A stretch of 64,000 nt of DNA from Oscheius dolichura (Eukaryota; Nematoda; Chromadorea; Rhabditida; Rhabditidae), in assembly GCA_932521035.1 (NCBI GenBank), contig OW051492.1, forward strand, positions 5,890,001 through 5,954,000. Reading direction: 5' to 3'. The position numbers and the translations under genes are program-made. How positions within the stretch are numbered: position 1 is the stretch's first letter; each line of letters opens with the position of its first letter. A model generated the notes under the pieces. The model did not search any database, was not told the DNA's origin, and worked only from the letters and a program-made list of their open reading frames with translations. Of this stretch, positions 47,441 through 60,143 are shown in pieces.

Positions 47441-50400
47441 TTACTCCAAGCGCTCTCCATGTTTCCGCCGTTGTCTAACCAGCACAGGAGATGTATCCGG
47501 ATCGCTGTTTTGACTCTGCCGTCGACCACGAATAAGTTCTGCCAAATTCCCGATCTCTCTACAATTTCTCCCTTACATTTTACCGTATCCTACTCTACCT
47601 TGATATATCACCCAGTTGATGCTCGATGGCTGTTATTCTTAGAGATAGTCCCTCTTGAGTTGAATGGACATCGTGGATCAGTTCGTAGGTATTGGAAGTG
47701 GTCTAAAAGCGCCTTTTCCCCAACTAATACAAGCCCCACCTTTGCAATATCTCCCAAGGAAACGAGGTTTTCAGCCAGTTTCCGTTGATCTCCTTTAATC
47801 TGGCGAAGCCTGAATATTCATTTGTTGCTGTCTAATCCGGGGATATGCTCACTCATAAATGGCCACCAGGAATTTCCTCTGGTGTTGTCGGATCTTGGAG
47901 TAGTCGGGTTTGTCGACCTTTTTCCGGTACTTGTAGATGAGCCACGTCTCCCGCAGAACATTGGCAGCAGAATGTTTCAACTGGCTTTATAATGGGACAG
48001 AGAGGAGCGGGAATACCTTTCTGGTCAGCCGGGTATCCATCATGAAGTTTTGGACATGCTTTTCGGCCCTCGTCAGCTCCAGTTTCCGGGCCATGACAGC
48101 CACGACCATCGACGAGGTGAAGGTCCCGAGAATACCGGTCAGCACGGCCATCACCCTTCCACAGCTCGTGTGGGGCACTATATCCCCATAACCGATGCTC
48201 AAAAAAGTGATAGCGACGAGCCAGATGCTGTAAGTTCAAACATAGTGACTGGTGACCCCGGTTAGCCTCAAGTGCGCCGGGCGTGTCCCCCTTCTGTTTC
48301 GTTAGTCCCTTATCCCCGTCTACTATGGCCTGTGCTTCTCGTGATATAATGAACCTCTCTATCAGTCGATATTCGCTCTGGGGTGGCTACAGACAGGGGG
48401 CCCGACCTAAAAAAATTCAACTAGTAGTTTGGGTCCTCCGTCTCGAAAAACGAGACGAGATCGAGACGGCCAACTTCGTCTCGAAAAATCTCGTTTTTTG
48501 TTCGAGTCTCGGCCAGCCCTGATCCCTACATATGTTTTCCCTATATTACCCTTGATGATTCCAGATGGCCTTGGCATCCTCTTCGCAGGCCACCATGCTC
48601 CTCGTTGTCCTCCTCCCACCTGGCGTGGGCCCGGCCTAGTATCATTTCCCTGATATCGTCCATATGTCTTCCAAGGCATTTCCCAGACATTTCCTCAGTG
48701 ATACGGTTGACCCCTTGGTGGCCTTGTACCTTCGTTCTGTTTGAGGAGTCGCCACCGCTGCCTGGGGAGGAGGAAATTCCGGTTGGTGGAGGACGACTGC
48801 ATAAGGCCAGTCAAATGAGGGAAAGGTAGGGACTGTATTGGTCTATTATTGGGTAATATTTCTTCCCTGAAGAGAATTTGGACCAGGGGCCAATGGATGA
48901 TGATAGAATCCAGCGGTTTCCCGGTAAAGTTAGTAAAAGTGAGCAAAAGTGAGCAAAAGAGGATCTGTGTCTTTTTGTTCTCTTCAAGCTCTATATCTTT
49001 ACAAATCTGTTGTTTTCTTTTCAGAGAACTGATTCATTACTTAATTGCGATGGACTCTGACTGTGCTAGCGTCGCCTCCACCCAGCCGGACGAAGATTCG
49101 GTATCCTCTTTCATTTTCCCTTGTCTAATCCCTCTGTTCAGACCCAGCCGAGTGCCTCTACAATTTGTTCTACTACTAAGGAATCGTGGTCTGATGGATC
49201 CCACCCGATTACTTTGAATCCATCTCAAGAACCAGCGTCCTTCGGCCCTCTGCCACCACCTCCAATGCAACCACAGTATCCAAAAAATCAAAAGACGAGA
49301 AAGAGGAAGATCTCCAAGGAGATTAAATCTATGGATATTGGGGTCTTTTTCCGAAGTAAAATAGAAGGACAGCCAAAGGAGGAGAACCAGCCAAAAACGG
49401 GGAGACAACAGGACGAGGAAAAGGCGGGTCGTTCTTTTACCGTTACAGTACTCTTTACAGGATTCGAACCATCTTATCGAGCAGGATAAACATGAGAATG
49501 ACTCTATAGAAGAAAATATAAAGCGCCCATATCCTTGTGAACTATGTGGATCAGCATTTCTGACCAGAAGGGAGTGGAAAGGACACGGACTAGTACACCA
49601 AACAGAGAGGAGTTACCATTGCTCAGTTTGCGATCAATGGTCAGTTTTGTTAGCTTTCTCATAATAATTCCCTCTGTTCAGGTTCAAAGCCGATAAACAA
49701 TTGAAAAGACACCTCAAAAGTGAAAGCCACTTGAAGAAGACGGGCGCCGTCTCTATTGTACCCAAGACAGTCAAATCCGAAGGAACGAATTCATTTCTGT
49801 TATCTCTGTTCAGCTGGATTTAGTACAAAAGGTTCACTAGAAATTCATCTCGTGACCCATTCGGAGGTTATCCCGCACATGTGCCCGAGATGCCCGGAGG
49901 CGCTAGTTTTTGACAAGTACCGGAAGTTCTCCCCTTTTTAGGTTTAATCGAAAAGATGCTCTGATCAAACATCTCAATAAGATATATAATCTCCCATCTG
50001 ATGTTCTTAATAAAGTAGACAAGGTGGGCCTTGGAATAGCATTCATTACCATAGTTCCAGATTGTCGGGAAGATGCTGGCCCTTCTTCTAATTCAGCCAA
50101 GGGAGAAAATACTAGAAGTCACACAATATCTCATGGAACAAATAAACATATTGAAGGAAGAGAACAAAGAGGAGGACAGCCTGGCAGAGAAGAAGGACGA
50201 GGGCATGGCACAGATGACGGATGGACAAGTGGTGAAACAAAAGAAAACGTGAGTAGATATCAACCTTTTCCATCTTTTTAGATTTATTCCATCAGTATCT
50301 CGGAATATGTCGACCGCCCGCCCCCTGGTTACGGTAGCAAAAAGACGCGTTCAACGACATACTTGTTAGGGTAGGATATGCTTTATCATATAGACTGTTT

Positions 50401-52867
50401 CAAATGGAAAAGTCGTTCGCGCGCGGCGCAGACCTTCAAATTTTTCAAATTTAATTTCTCACAAAATTTCCGATAATTCAATTTGACATAGATTTCGGCT
50501 GTTTTTACTTTTTTTTTGGATAGTTCATAGTCCAAATAAGCATCTGCAATAATATAAACAATCAAAACATGTGTGAAATCCGTATAAAAATGCGTGCAAA
50601 AAGTGAGGTTGGACCATCTACACGAGAAAATGCTCGATCTGCTATTTATTTAACCCTCCTCTGTAAGATCTGTCGTTTGTGCAAATCCGACGGTCAAAAA
50701 CAGACGGTTAGAGAAGCAGAAAGCCGACTGCCAAAATTTAGTCGACCGTCAAATTTTTTATCCCAACGCGGCCGGAGGCATACTTATCCCTTCCTATTAA
50801 TTAAAGCGCTATGGTGTTTGTTTGTTTGTTTGTCTGTCCGGGGGGAAAGTGTCCGACGGTAAAGGGATAAAAAATTCTTAATCCCGGGGGCCGCCGTAGG
50901 CGGTCGTCGGTGGAAGAGCGAAAAGGTCGCCACAGGTCGAAACGGATAATTCTAACAAGACGACAGCCGAAGGCCCGATGGTACTTATGATTATGATGAA
51001 AAAAAGGCAAAAGAACGCCTCCCGACGGAACCAAACTCCGGTCTGTAGAACCAGCCGGATCGCTTACTTACTGCTCCATAATGTTCCAAGAGAGTATCAT
51101 AAAAATAAGGAAATATCAATGGGTTCCCCCTTTGGTAATTTTTCTACTATTAGGGCCCGTCCCGGCGCGAACTGGTCCACTGAAAACAGAACATACCTGT
51201 TGAAATAGCCCATGTCTTTCCTCCGGTCGATGCTGATATATTCACTGAAAGGTAGTTTAGATGTAGGGCCTGGCCTGTAGAGGGGATACCTCTCACATAT
51301 GCGGAGACTCCAGCCGGCCATAACCCAGAGACAGCTGGTGAAGATGAGCAGCACCTGGAGGATGGTATAAGGGGAAGAGGGCAGGTGGACTCACGGTGGC
51401 CGGGTAGAGGTTCATGAGGGTCTTGATGACGAAGTAGGCGTCGAAGTTGACCCGGTTGAGGCCGGCGATGCTGCGACTGCTGGCGTCGGTGAAGAACCTC
51501 GAGTGGAGGAGCATCGCCCGGCAGAGCCAGTAGAACCGGAGGAACATGCCGATCGAGAGGAGCACATTCCAGGTGTGGATGGTCTGGAGGATGAGATAAG
51601 GGGAAGGGGGCAGGGGGACTCACGGAGCTGTTGTCTCGACCCCATCTGCCTATTTCCAGGGGCAGGGGGCAGACGCCGCAGACGACGAGCTCGAGGAGGA
51701 AAATACACACGAGCCTGTTCGTTATCGAGACCCGCCAGTCGTCGGCCGCGTTCGCATTCATGAATATCTGAGGGGCACGGTCCGGGAAACAACCGAGGGG
51801 GCCGACCTGGATCTCGATTATGTAGAAGTAGCAGAGCAGACCGATCAGGACCAGCGTCGAGCCCACGATGGACAGCTTAAGGCCCAGACTCCAGATGGAT
51901 CCCTGAATGTCTCCCTATCTCCCGCGCATCCCCCTGCCTACCAGCGAGATGACATTGTAGGAGCGGAGTTCACTCTCGAGTATCATCAGCACTGCAATAG
52001 GGGTGTGGGGGGACCAGGGGCCGACCTACATATTCCGAGACACGCGAAGGCGAACGCCCGACGACACACGACCCGCTTCTTCTCGTGCAATTGTTCCCGC
52101 CGAATGAGGCGACCTCCGCTGAAATAGAGCCGTTGCTCTCTGAACCCCGGAGAGTGTCTACCACACCGTGCACTTTGTCTAACTGTGGCTGCTCACACCA
52201 CACCCACCTCTCTCCGTAGATACCCAGGCTAAAAGGGGCAGATAGACACGAACTAGCAAAAGGGCCAAAGGGCTTACCTGTTGTCCTCCTTCTCCAGCAT
52301 CAGCGGCGTCTCCGAGTCGTCGCCATGTTTCTGGGCCTCCAGGTCGTTCGAGTAGGCGATGGAGACCGACTTTCGAGAGGAGTCTGAAATCTACCGGTAA
52401 TTCTTTCACCTATCCATTGATTTAATCCGTTGGCTACCTGCGAGTGATCTTTTCCTGTCCCTGTCCATCCAGGACAGTCCCTGGGGCCCCAGGATCTTCC
52501 TCAGGAGAGCCTGCTCCCTGCTGGGCAGGTAGGCCATGCTCATCCTCCTGCCCGCGATCGGCACCTCTATCCACGGCTGCACATTCCGGAACATGCTCTC
52601 CGAGTTGGACCGTTGTTTCAACGTCTCCAGCCGGTATCGGGCGGGGTCCATTCTCTTGGAGCCGCGCAGCCGGGGCCGTTCGAACATGTGGTAGGAACCG
52701 CTGTGGGAGACGCAGGAGGACTTGGCCGAGGAGGCCGGCGAGGGGCAGATGTCGAAGGAGAGCTGTTTGGGCACGGCCGTGATATGTGGGGCACGGAGGA
52801 TGCTGCGGGGCAGGCCGGGATCCGGCTCGGGCGTCGTGGCCGGACTTGCACTCGGCAGCAAGTCCAT
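47441..52867 (-). CDS. Small-conductance Ca2+-activated K+ channel (KCNN/SK type)
   Basis: SK channels open when calmodulin on the C-tail binds calcium. The N-terminal exon (from ATG 52867) is Pro/Ser-rich. Transmembrane exons give [65 protein letters not shown] then [19 protein letters not shown], and [20 protein letters not shown]. The pore exon (48227-48017) has [18 protein letters not shown] with the GYG filter. The calmodulin-binding region is [19 protein letters not shown] then [15 protein letters not shown] and RQHQRKFL. Small 3' exons 47980-47853, 47809-47740, 47702-47612 and 47556-47441 add a coiled-coil-like tail; stopping at the in-frame TGA after VAIYE would miss them. The 2969-nt intron 48228-51196 is exceptional here. 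Confidence 0.92.
48437..48520. repeat. CGTCTCG-rich inverted-repeat patch
   Basis: CCGTCTCG...CGAGACGG forms an inverted pair (about 48437-48470), followed by further CGTCTCG and CGAGTCTCGG copies. The cluster of repeated, self-complementary motifs looks like a terminus of an interspersed element inside the channel intron. Confidence 0.5.
49050..50369 (+). CDS. C2H2 zinc-finger protein nested in the SK channel intron
   Basis: The ATG at 49050 starts [17 protein letters not shown]. After a 40-nt intron there is a Pro-rich region and a basic segment ([12 protein letters not shown]). Zinc fingers follow: [60 protein letters not shown] and [23 protein letters not shown]. Two fingers are split by introns. 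The C-terminal exon is helical and charged ([20 protein letters not shown]), then a short basic tail ends at TAG 50367-50369. The exon junction near 49435-49461 could not be phased with confidence. It is likely a nuclear DNA- or RNA-binding protein. Confidence 0.7.
50921..50972 (+). repeat. Dispersed repeat, copy B (partner at 905)
   Basis: Identical to 905-933 over 29 nt and again to 946-959 over 14 nt. It is preceded by a TTTG-repeat patch (about 50816-50832) and a GC-rich patch containing a short inverted repeat. It sits inside the large channel intron. Confidence 0.75.
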
Positions 52868-53917
52868 CCTGTAGAGGGGCAGGTGAAGGAGGAGCGAGAG
52901 GAGGAGAGGGAGGATGGCCTATTTGGGGGTGGGCCGTATTTTGGTGGTCAATTTATCGTGAGACGGAAAGAAGAGGGAAAAATACACAGACGGAAACAAA
53001 GGAATAACATGTTGTGCCAAATGGGGCTTTATCCAGTCAATAACGGGAGGAAGCAGAAGATTCGCCTTGGCTTGAAAACGGAGACAACAGGTGGAAAAAG
53101 GAGGAGGAGCTCGTTTAATTCACTCCGGCTAATTAGCTCTCCCTGGGACGCGCCAGAGAGCACAACAGCCGCCGCCGGCTTCTCGTTATGGCATTTTCCA
53201 TAAATCCCGACAAAATGGCGACCGGGGGATGGAATGGCTTCCCGTGAAAAAGAATCTCCTGGTCACAGATACGGCACAGGCGCAATTTATAATGACCCGG
53301 CCCATTACATATGCATTACGTTTGTCTCGGAAGGCAAATTACAATTTGAATGGGCGAATTTCGCGGGCCAGGGGGGCCTTGTAGGGGGAGAGGTACTGGT
53401 GATGACTGCCCGGGTATGCTTGGGTTATGAATGACAAATGAGAACTTATTTTGAAAAATGGGCGGCAGGCGGTAAACACGAAAGGGTACGAGGAGGACGA
53501 GGAGGAGATCGGCCACCTATCAGACGGGTTATCCTGGGGGCATTCAAAAGGACACGTGCCAATCTCTCATTTCCCGGAGAAGTCCCATCTGGGGCTCGGT
53601 TAATGAATCAAAACGAGAGGCGGAATGAGACACGGCCGAATGGACAGGTGGAGGGGAAGCCCCTCTGCCTCGGAAAAGGGCACACGTTGACCAGGAGCCG
53701 GCGAGTGGATGCCATGGCGACGGGAGGATCGGGAGACGTCGACGGGTCAGGCAATTATGGAAGAAGCCCGAGTCTAATTGGCTCGAGGTGAGCTTTGGTC
53801 GTGTTGTAGGCCCTTTTGTGGCTCGGATTGCCAGAAGAATGCGTATGGATCGCTAGTTAGACCGGAAATAACGGGGGGAGTGCCCCTGCCCCACTCCCTC
53901 TCACCTTCGTGATGATT

Positions 53918-54102
53918 GGACACGTCGAATTTGGAGGGGTAGCGGTCGTCGAGGCTGCTCACCACGGCGTTCATCTTCTTAAGGGAGCCCGTCCGGGACA
54001 GGTGCGAGGAGGAGTGAGAGACCTTCGGCGGGTTGGGGCTGCCCGTCAGCAGGGGCCTCACGCCTTGGCCCAAACCGTTCATTCTCATCCAATTCATGGA
54101 GA
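53918..54102 (-). other. Candidate upstream coding exon (Ser-rich)
   Basis: Bounded by a CTGTTCAG acceptor and a GTGAGAGG donor on the minus strand, this open segment reads ISMNWMRMNGLGQGVRPLLT and continues through HSSSHLSRTGSLKKMNAVVS to DRYPSKFDVSNHHE. Codon use and splice signals look real. It lies upstream of the SK channel exon at 52867 on the same strand and could be an alternative 5' exon, although a direct splice to the MDLLPS frame does not fit in phase. Confidence 0.4.
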
Positions 54103-54259
54103 TCTGAACAGGGGCTTCGTGACTAGAGAGTGAGAGGACACAGAGGCTCATGCAGGAGAGAAAGGTTCGGCTGAGAACTCGTCGGGTCAGGAATTAGTGG
54201 GGAAGCGGTAAGCGTGCTCTAATCCAAACCTCTATCTACTGACCTGGCTAACTGAAAGA

Positions 54260-56070
54260 TGGCTGCGGAGTCCACGACAACGACAACTAACCTGGGCCAC
54301 ATCGGTATTCGAATCGAAGGAGGACTGCGGCGACCGTCCTCCCAGGTGTCCTCTGCCCGAAGCTATACCTACAAATTGCCTTGTTTTTCTGTAATCGAAT
54401 CCCACTGGGAAAAGGCAGAGGGACACGGTAAGTACCCACCGGCTGAGGAGTATCCGCTGCCTCCTGCTGAAGCAAAAGGCTCGCCTCCCTTCATGACGGC
54501 CGACGATCCTCCACTGATTCCGGCCCGTCTCTTCCGCTGCTGTCGATACTAAAAGCACACCTTACTGTATTCTCCGTCTTTCAAGGCTGTCTCTCGTCCC
54601 CGGCCGACTCACACTGCTCGATCCCTCATCCAAACTGTACATGTGCTGGAGCACAGGCGTCTTTAGCGCCATCTAGAGATCTTCGACTGAGAGAGGAAAG
54701 AGGAAAACAAAGAAAAATGGAAATAATTCCACAGGGAAGGCTCTAATCAGGAGGAAAATAAAACAAGTTGTGGGGAGAAAACGGGGACTAGGGACAGCTG
54801 AAGGAGGGGGCCAGCAGGTGCATCCTATAATTGGCCCGAATCGGAACTTCTCACCCAGAAAATCTCCATGTTTTTTGAGCATCGGGGTCTTTTTTTTTCT
54901 CCCGACGCTCTGGTGGGGCTTCTCTCATTTTGGGCAGAAGATCAGAGAGGAGAGATGGACGGGGGACAGGCCAGACGGGGGTCGGCTATGCCGGAAGAGA
55001 GACAGGGTGTGAACTAATCACTTGGGTGGGTATTTGGAGGGGTCAACAAATGGGGCGAGGTGTTTCGAGGTTCTCATAACACGGCCAGCCCTTCCTGGTT
55101 ATTATCCTGGATAGAGAGAGGGATACCCGGGCAATTACGACCCGGACCGGAGGAGACAATAGGAGAAGGGACGGGGATATGTCTTGGAAAAGTAATCAGC
55201 CACCGGACGGATTGTTCAGGCAACCAGCCGGGGTGACAACGGCGTTAATAAAAGAAAGCTCATCATGCCCGGCCAATGCATAGCCAAGACTTTCCCCGAA
55301 AACGAACTCCCCGGGAGTTATTCGAGGGAAGGGGAACGGTTTCCCGGGGGGAGGAGGACAAACCGAATTAGCAAAGTTGCTGGGCAGACGATGGGGGGAA
55401 AGGAAAACAAGCGCTGTATATGAAGTGTTCATTGGGACGACGGGGAGGGACAGCAAATTCAGATAGGTGTGGGGGAATTGGGTCAAGCTGTACCCCGGGG
55501 AAATACGTTCGGGGGGACTGGGCGGAGGGGAGGAAGTGGAGCATCCGCCGAATTATGGGGCTGATCTGGAGGGTCGTGGCCTTTTGAGTGGCCTCGCATC
55601 TAATAAACGCAGCCATCCTCCCTCCAAAAACTTACGCGAGATCAGAGGGCCAGAGGGGCTTACGAGCGGAGGTTATTAGACTGGACTCGGGGTTAATCAG
55701 AAGGAGGAAGAAGCATAAACCGGATGGATGGATATGGGGAGGATGGACTGGAGGCATTATGCCAGAACGAGCAGTCGTAGCCGTATGGAAATAGCCCTTG
55801 TCTCTCTCCGGGATAACGACGAGCCCATTGAGGAACTGGCAGTCCAGAAACAAGAGAGAGTGGATGACACCTCGGCAGGGGCTGATTGTATCGGACTCGG
55901 GCCATAGAGCAATGATCTCGGGGAAATAAACAACCGGTAATCAACCCCCACATCTAATAGACCCCTTTCCTGAACTCGACGGCAGGGGCGAACCCCGGGA
56001 AACGATATTAGGGCCCCCCGAACACATATTTGACACGTGCGACTAAATTACAAAGGCACTATCAAAGATT
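54260..56070. other. Non-coding stretch, probably intron or promoter
   Basis: No exon with convincing splice signals is visible. Short ORFs occur on both strands (for example around 54260-54550), but none matches a family. GC content is moderate to high. Confidence 0.45.
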
Positions 56071-56093
56071 GGGGGGGGGGGGGGGGGGGGGGG
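56071..56093 (+). repeat. Poly-G tract, 23 nt
   Basis: Twenty-three consecutive guanines. Such a run can form G-quadruplexes and is also a typical place for length errors in sequencing. Confidence 0.9.
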
Positions 56094-56548
56094 TGGCGCA
56101 CGGAGTAGGAGGACGAATAATGGAATTAACGAGGAGGATTTGTTTGGGGGATAAGTCGCTTTCAATTAGGAGAAGTCTATTAAAAAGGAGACGAGGACAA
56201 AAAGAGCAGACTGGGCCAGGGTGACGCCTGTCCCGCCTTAGGGTTCAAATTCAATGAATTTTTGGGAGGTGTGGTCCGGGGGCCGAACAATGGCCTCCCG
56301 GGGAAATAACAAGGTTGCCCGGCCAGGTTGCTAGTAATTTCGAAGAGGCGGGCAAACAATTTCAGACGGTCTCGCTCGTCGTTAGTCGGGCCACAAAAAG
56401 CGGGAGTTATGGCACAAGCAGCGGTACTCACTGGTTCAGGTGTTATTAATTTCTCGGCTGACTGACAGCTCGAAGGCCGCGGTAGCGTCTGAACAGAGAC
56501 TCGTGACCCCCGTTGCTAGAAGAGAAAAGAGTCTTTTAATGGACTCAC

Positions 56549-56690
56549 CCGGGAGTCGAGATCGTTGCAGGAGTTGTAGAGGGACTCGGTCGAGGCGGAG
56601 GCCATATTGTCGAGGGAGGAGCCCATGACCGAACTCCAGAGTTGCTGTCTTTCGGTGGCTGACATGGGCGAGGCCGAGGAGAGACACCGT
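56549..56690 (-). other. Candidate upstream coding exon
   Basis: Minus-strand frame reading SPMSATERQQLWSSVMGSSL and on through DNMASASTESLYNSCNDLDS-R, ending at a GTGAGT donor. It would splice in phase to the candidate exon at 53918-54102. Its acceptor is one of several AGs around 56690-56710. Confidence 0.4.
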
Positions 56691-57896
56691 CCTGGAACTG
56701 GCCGGGGGCTGGGGCAGGCGGGGGCAGGAGACTACCTTGAGGCTTTAGTGTTGCATTGACGACCGTACCGAAGGACATCCTATTGGGGGTGAGCAGACGC
56801 GAGGTGGAGCATGCTGAAGTGTTCCTTTTTGGCTGTTGTCGCAGATGGATCCGGGCAACCCGGCTCTTATTAATCACGGCGTGTTCACCTCGGCTGTAAC
56901 AGCGACCGCCGAAAGAAAACCTACGTGAACTCCGGCGAGAGAGGCTCGGGGGGCTGTGGGGCTGGAGCTGGACGTCGGCTGGAGGAGGAGGGGTGTCGTG
57001 GCTGAAAAGGGAGACAATCGACCTCTGATTACACATCTTATGAGGGACCAGTCACCCGCAATATGAGCAATTGGCGAGGCCAAAAAGAGACACGGAAGAG
57101 GGCCTGTCTCGGCAGGGGGACGGGTCCCTAATGGCGGGTAATGGCATGGAATGGTGGCCGGGGAGAAGAAGAAAAGGCGAGAAAGTCGGGCATAATTGGG
57201 CCGACGGGGAATCTCATATTTCGAGCGAGGGGAGCTGACAAATTGGTTAGAAGAAGCAGGAGGCCAATTAGGCGAGATGATAGCCGGCCCTGATCAGACG
57301 TCACTCTGCCCTCATCGCTCGGGGGGCACTGATTCGAGACAAAACATTTGTGTAAGAAAAAGAGAGAATGTCGATATTGTATGCAATCTCCCCGGCTATC
57401 GAAGGTCGGGAAGGAGCAGGTCCTATCGAATTTATCTGGCCCCGAAACATTCTATCAGACTATGGAGAGTTTTGACAGACCTTTGGCGAGGCGTACCGGA
57501 GCAGACCGGTGACACCGCTTATATAGGAACAGTGGCGCCTGCTGCCGAGATTATATGGGTGCGGCGGCAGACACCGGTTACAGTAGGAGCGGGAATGGGA
57601 TAAAGGGAATTAGAGAGATTGTTTCGAAGTTTTCCGGGGCAAACTTGATGGAACAGCTGCCGATGAGAGTCAATCAAAAAGTTCCTGGGCTGAATGTTGT
57701 GTGAAACTGCGGTTGTGGGCCCGTCATAATGGCTTGTCTCAAATCAATTGGGGTAATGAAGAGTTGCCTCTATCCGGGCCTGGGGGCGAGTGCCAATTGT
57801 CGCGAGGATCGTCTCTTTCAATCATAAGCCGAGGTTTGACACGCGTACTCGAAATAGCAAGTGATGACACGGGTCACGCGACTCACATTGTCTTCC

Positions 57897-58107
57897 AGAC
57901 GACGCTTGACTGTGTCGTCGGGTCGTCGCCATTCTTCAGCAGGACGGGGTAGTGTGACACCTGGCGGAGGATTATCTCCTGGAGGGGGACAGGGTACCTG
58001 GAGGGAGGGCTGTCGTCTGACGGAGGCGCTCTCCCCGGTGGTGGAGACGTAGGCCGACTTCCGCCGACTCGTCTCGGGCTCCTTCTCGTCCGAGAGAATC
58101 GTCATCC
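57897..58107 (-). other. Candidate first exons of a long N-terminal isoform
   Basis: Two short minus-strand exons (58107-57998 and 57960-57897) flank a 37-nt intron. They read MTILSDEKEPETSRRKSAYV and on to PSLQ, then VSHYPVLLKNGDDPTTQSSV-VWKT, ending at a GTGAGT donor. The ATG follows a TCTTCAG acceptor by two bases. With the exons at 56.6 and 54.0 kb they could form an alternative N-terminus of the SK channel or a separate gene. Confidence 0.35.
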
Positions 58108-59051
58108 CTGAAGAGATCTTTGAGGGCGAAGGAGAACGGGGAAAACACTCCCAAATTCAAGTGTATCAGAACGGGCCATCTGGTGTAATATTCATGTTCC
58201 GGAAATCAGGGAAGAACAGGGTGAAACCCGAGGAGGCCGTGGGAGAGGAGCAGGACGAGGCCCTGTAAGTGGCCAAATCCCCGTCCTAATATGGTTATGA
58301 TGACTGGAAGACAAAGAAAACACGGCCGGGATAATTGGAGCCGGCCAGCGCAACGAGACTTCGTAATGAGCGGAGATGAACCCGGCCGGTGTAATTGATG
58401 ATACCTGCTGTTCAGGGAGGCCCGGGGACTGTCTCGGGGGCACATCAACAAGCCCCGCGGGGATTGAATTTCCGCATTAGGGTATCTCCCCCTTAGCCCC
58501 TGACGTCTCCCTCCCCTGCCGGTAATTATGGTCAAAACAGCTCCTCCCGAACAAAGCGCTGTTTGACCCGGGGTGGACCTGGACTTTGGGCAGACGGAGA
58601 AGAAAGGCAACTGGCCACATATTAGGCCATTACGAGGTTATTTGAATGCAAGAATGGGAAATTGGCAGCCTTATCTGGAGGAGTCCGGGGGGACGAGGGC
58701 CGGCTCATTAGTTATAGAACAGAGCTTTTTGATAGCGGGAGGATGGCCGTCTTTGGGGCAGACACACGGCAAATGGCAGGAAATCCCCGACTCCGTAACT
58801 CTGGCTAAGTGTCGTGGAGCGTGAGCAATTAAAAGGCGTTGTCCATCGCGTATGAGGCGTCGAAGACACTTGCACAATGAAATTACTAATGGCCCGGGGC
58901 CGGCGAATCAGATGTTCTTGGATTGGGGAGAACAACAGTCCGGAGGAGGCCCATCCCGGCAAATGGCCCACGGGGCAAACACAAACGATGCCTGATGAGA
59001 TTCGGCCCTCGGAAAACACTTGAGCCCCCGGAAAAAGTGCATATTTATTCT

Positions 59052-59721
59052 TTAATGGACATAGGCCCGGGCCTGGAACGCCAGGCAGACGGCCTCCCCG
59101 AGCTTGGCATCGTACAGCTCATAGATTAGTTCATAGGGGGCGTCGTCCGTCAGGAGGCCGATGATCTGGGGGACATCGGAGAAGTCCAACTGGAAGGACA
59201 TCTGCTGTTTTCCGGGAAGGATGGGGCAGTTCACGCCGTTGGTACAAGCATCGAGGTTATTGAGCAGGCCGAAGGTGGGCAGTTTGGACCAAGAGCAAGA
59301 ATTGTACTGGGCCCATTGAAAGACTGTTATGTTCTGAAAATAAAGATCAAAAGGGTAAAGGGGGCTGTGGTCTTCGATGGGAACTGATAAGACGGGGCTC
59401 TACGTCAGGGGAGAGAGCAAAAGGGAGAAACCTGCTTGAGGCCGGGCGAGGAGTACGTATTCTTCGGATTAGTACCATCTGTCATAATTATTAGAGGCCA
59501 GTTCAGATGGATCGGGTATTCGTATGTGCCTGGGATCACCTTTCAGTCCACCTCCCGAGCAACTAACCGTTTGTAAACTGAGGCACTGCGGATGTAAAGG
59601 AGATGTCTCCGCCACACTGCCACCAGTTATATTTCGTGTCGGTACCATTAGGCCATTTCACGTCACAAGCTGAGATGGCGCTGGCCACGAAAACCAAGAC
59701 GAGAACGGCGCGACCAAGCAT
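59052..59721 (-). CDS. Secreted ML-domain (NPC2-like) lipid-binding protein
   Basis: Exons 59721-59568, 59529-59432 and 59333-59052 give 177 aa. A signal peptide (MLGRAVLVLVFVASAISAC) is followed by the beta-sandwich of the MD-2-related lipid-recognition family: CDVKWPNGTDTKYNWWQCGG, GTYEYPIHLNWPLIIMTDG, CTNGVNCPILPGKQQMSFQL and YELIYELYDAKLGEAVCLAF. Six or more cysteines are present for the disulphides. NPC2-type proteins bind sterols or other lipids in lysosomes or outside the cell; the ligand here is unknown. The second intron is 98 nt. Confidence 0.85.
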
Positions 59722-60143
59722 TCCTGGAAGAGGTTCTGTTAGATGACGACACGGGAGAGAGAAGGACAGGTAGTTCTTCTGGGAAGACATCCGGGTGGCA
59801 ATAGTGAAGGAGCTTATCTCGCCAATTACGATAAGGGGACAACGTGCTCCTTTAGCAGCAAACAGTTGACCAGAATTCGAGAGGAATTCCTTGAAGATAT
59901 ATTGGGCCACCGTGAAACAGATGGTATAGGTGGTGTCTCTGGACCTGACCTCCCCGGCATTCCCTGCTAAGAGGACCGCCGTCGAGGCGACCCCCTACCG
60001 TAAAAAGACAATTCTTTAGGCTGGCTTTTTGACCCGAACCTATACCATTCGAAAGAGCGAAAAACGCTATCATGGGGATCATTTTAATTTTTAAAATAGA
60101 ACCAACTCTTTTCTTTGTACCCGCTCCCTCCGTTTCAAGTGTA

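Larger units (their letters stand above)
48228..51196 (-). other. Large intron of the SK channel gene
   Basis: The donor is at 51196 (AACAG/GTATG) and the acceptor at 48228. Exons on both sides join in phase to give [32 protein letters not shown]. At about 3 kb it is some eighty times the usual intron length in this window. It contains a whole zinc-finger gene on the opposite strand, a CGTCTCG-rich inverted repeat and copy B of a dispersed repeat. Confidence 0.75.

Noticed and set aside
47849..47852. In-frame stop in the SK channel after [11 protein letters not shown]
   Set aside because: A GTGAGC donor overlaps it, and splicing leads in phase to [15 protein letters not shown], which matches the SK C-tail.
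54259..54552. Plus-strand 97-codon ORF starting MAAESTTTTTN
   Set aside because: No domain, no polyadenylation or splice context, and similar-length ORFs occur on the opposite strand.
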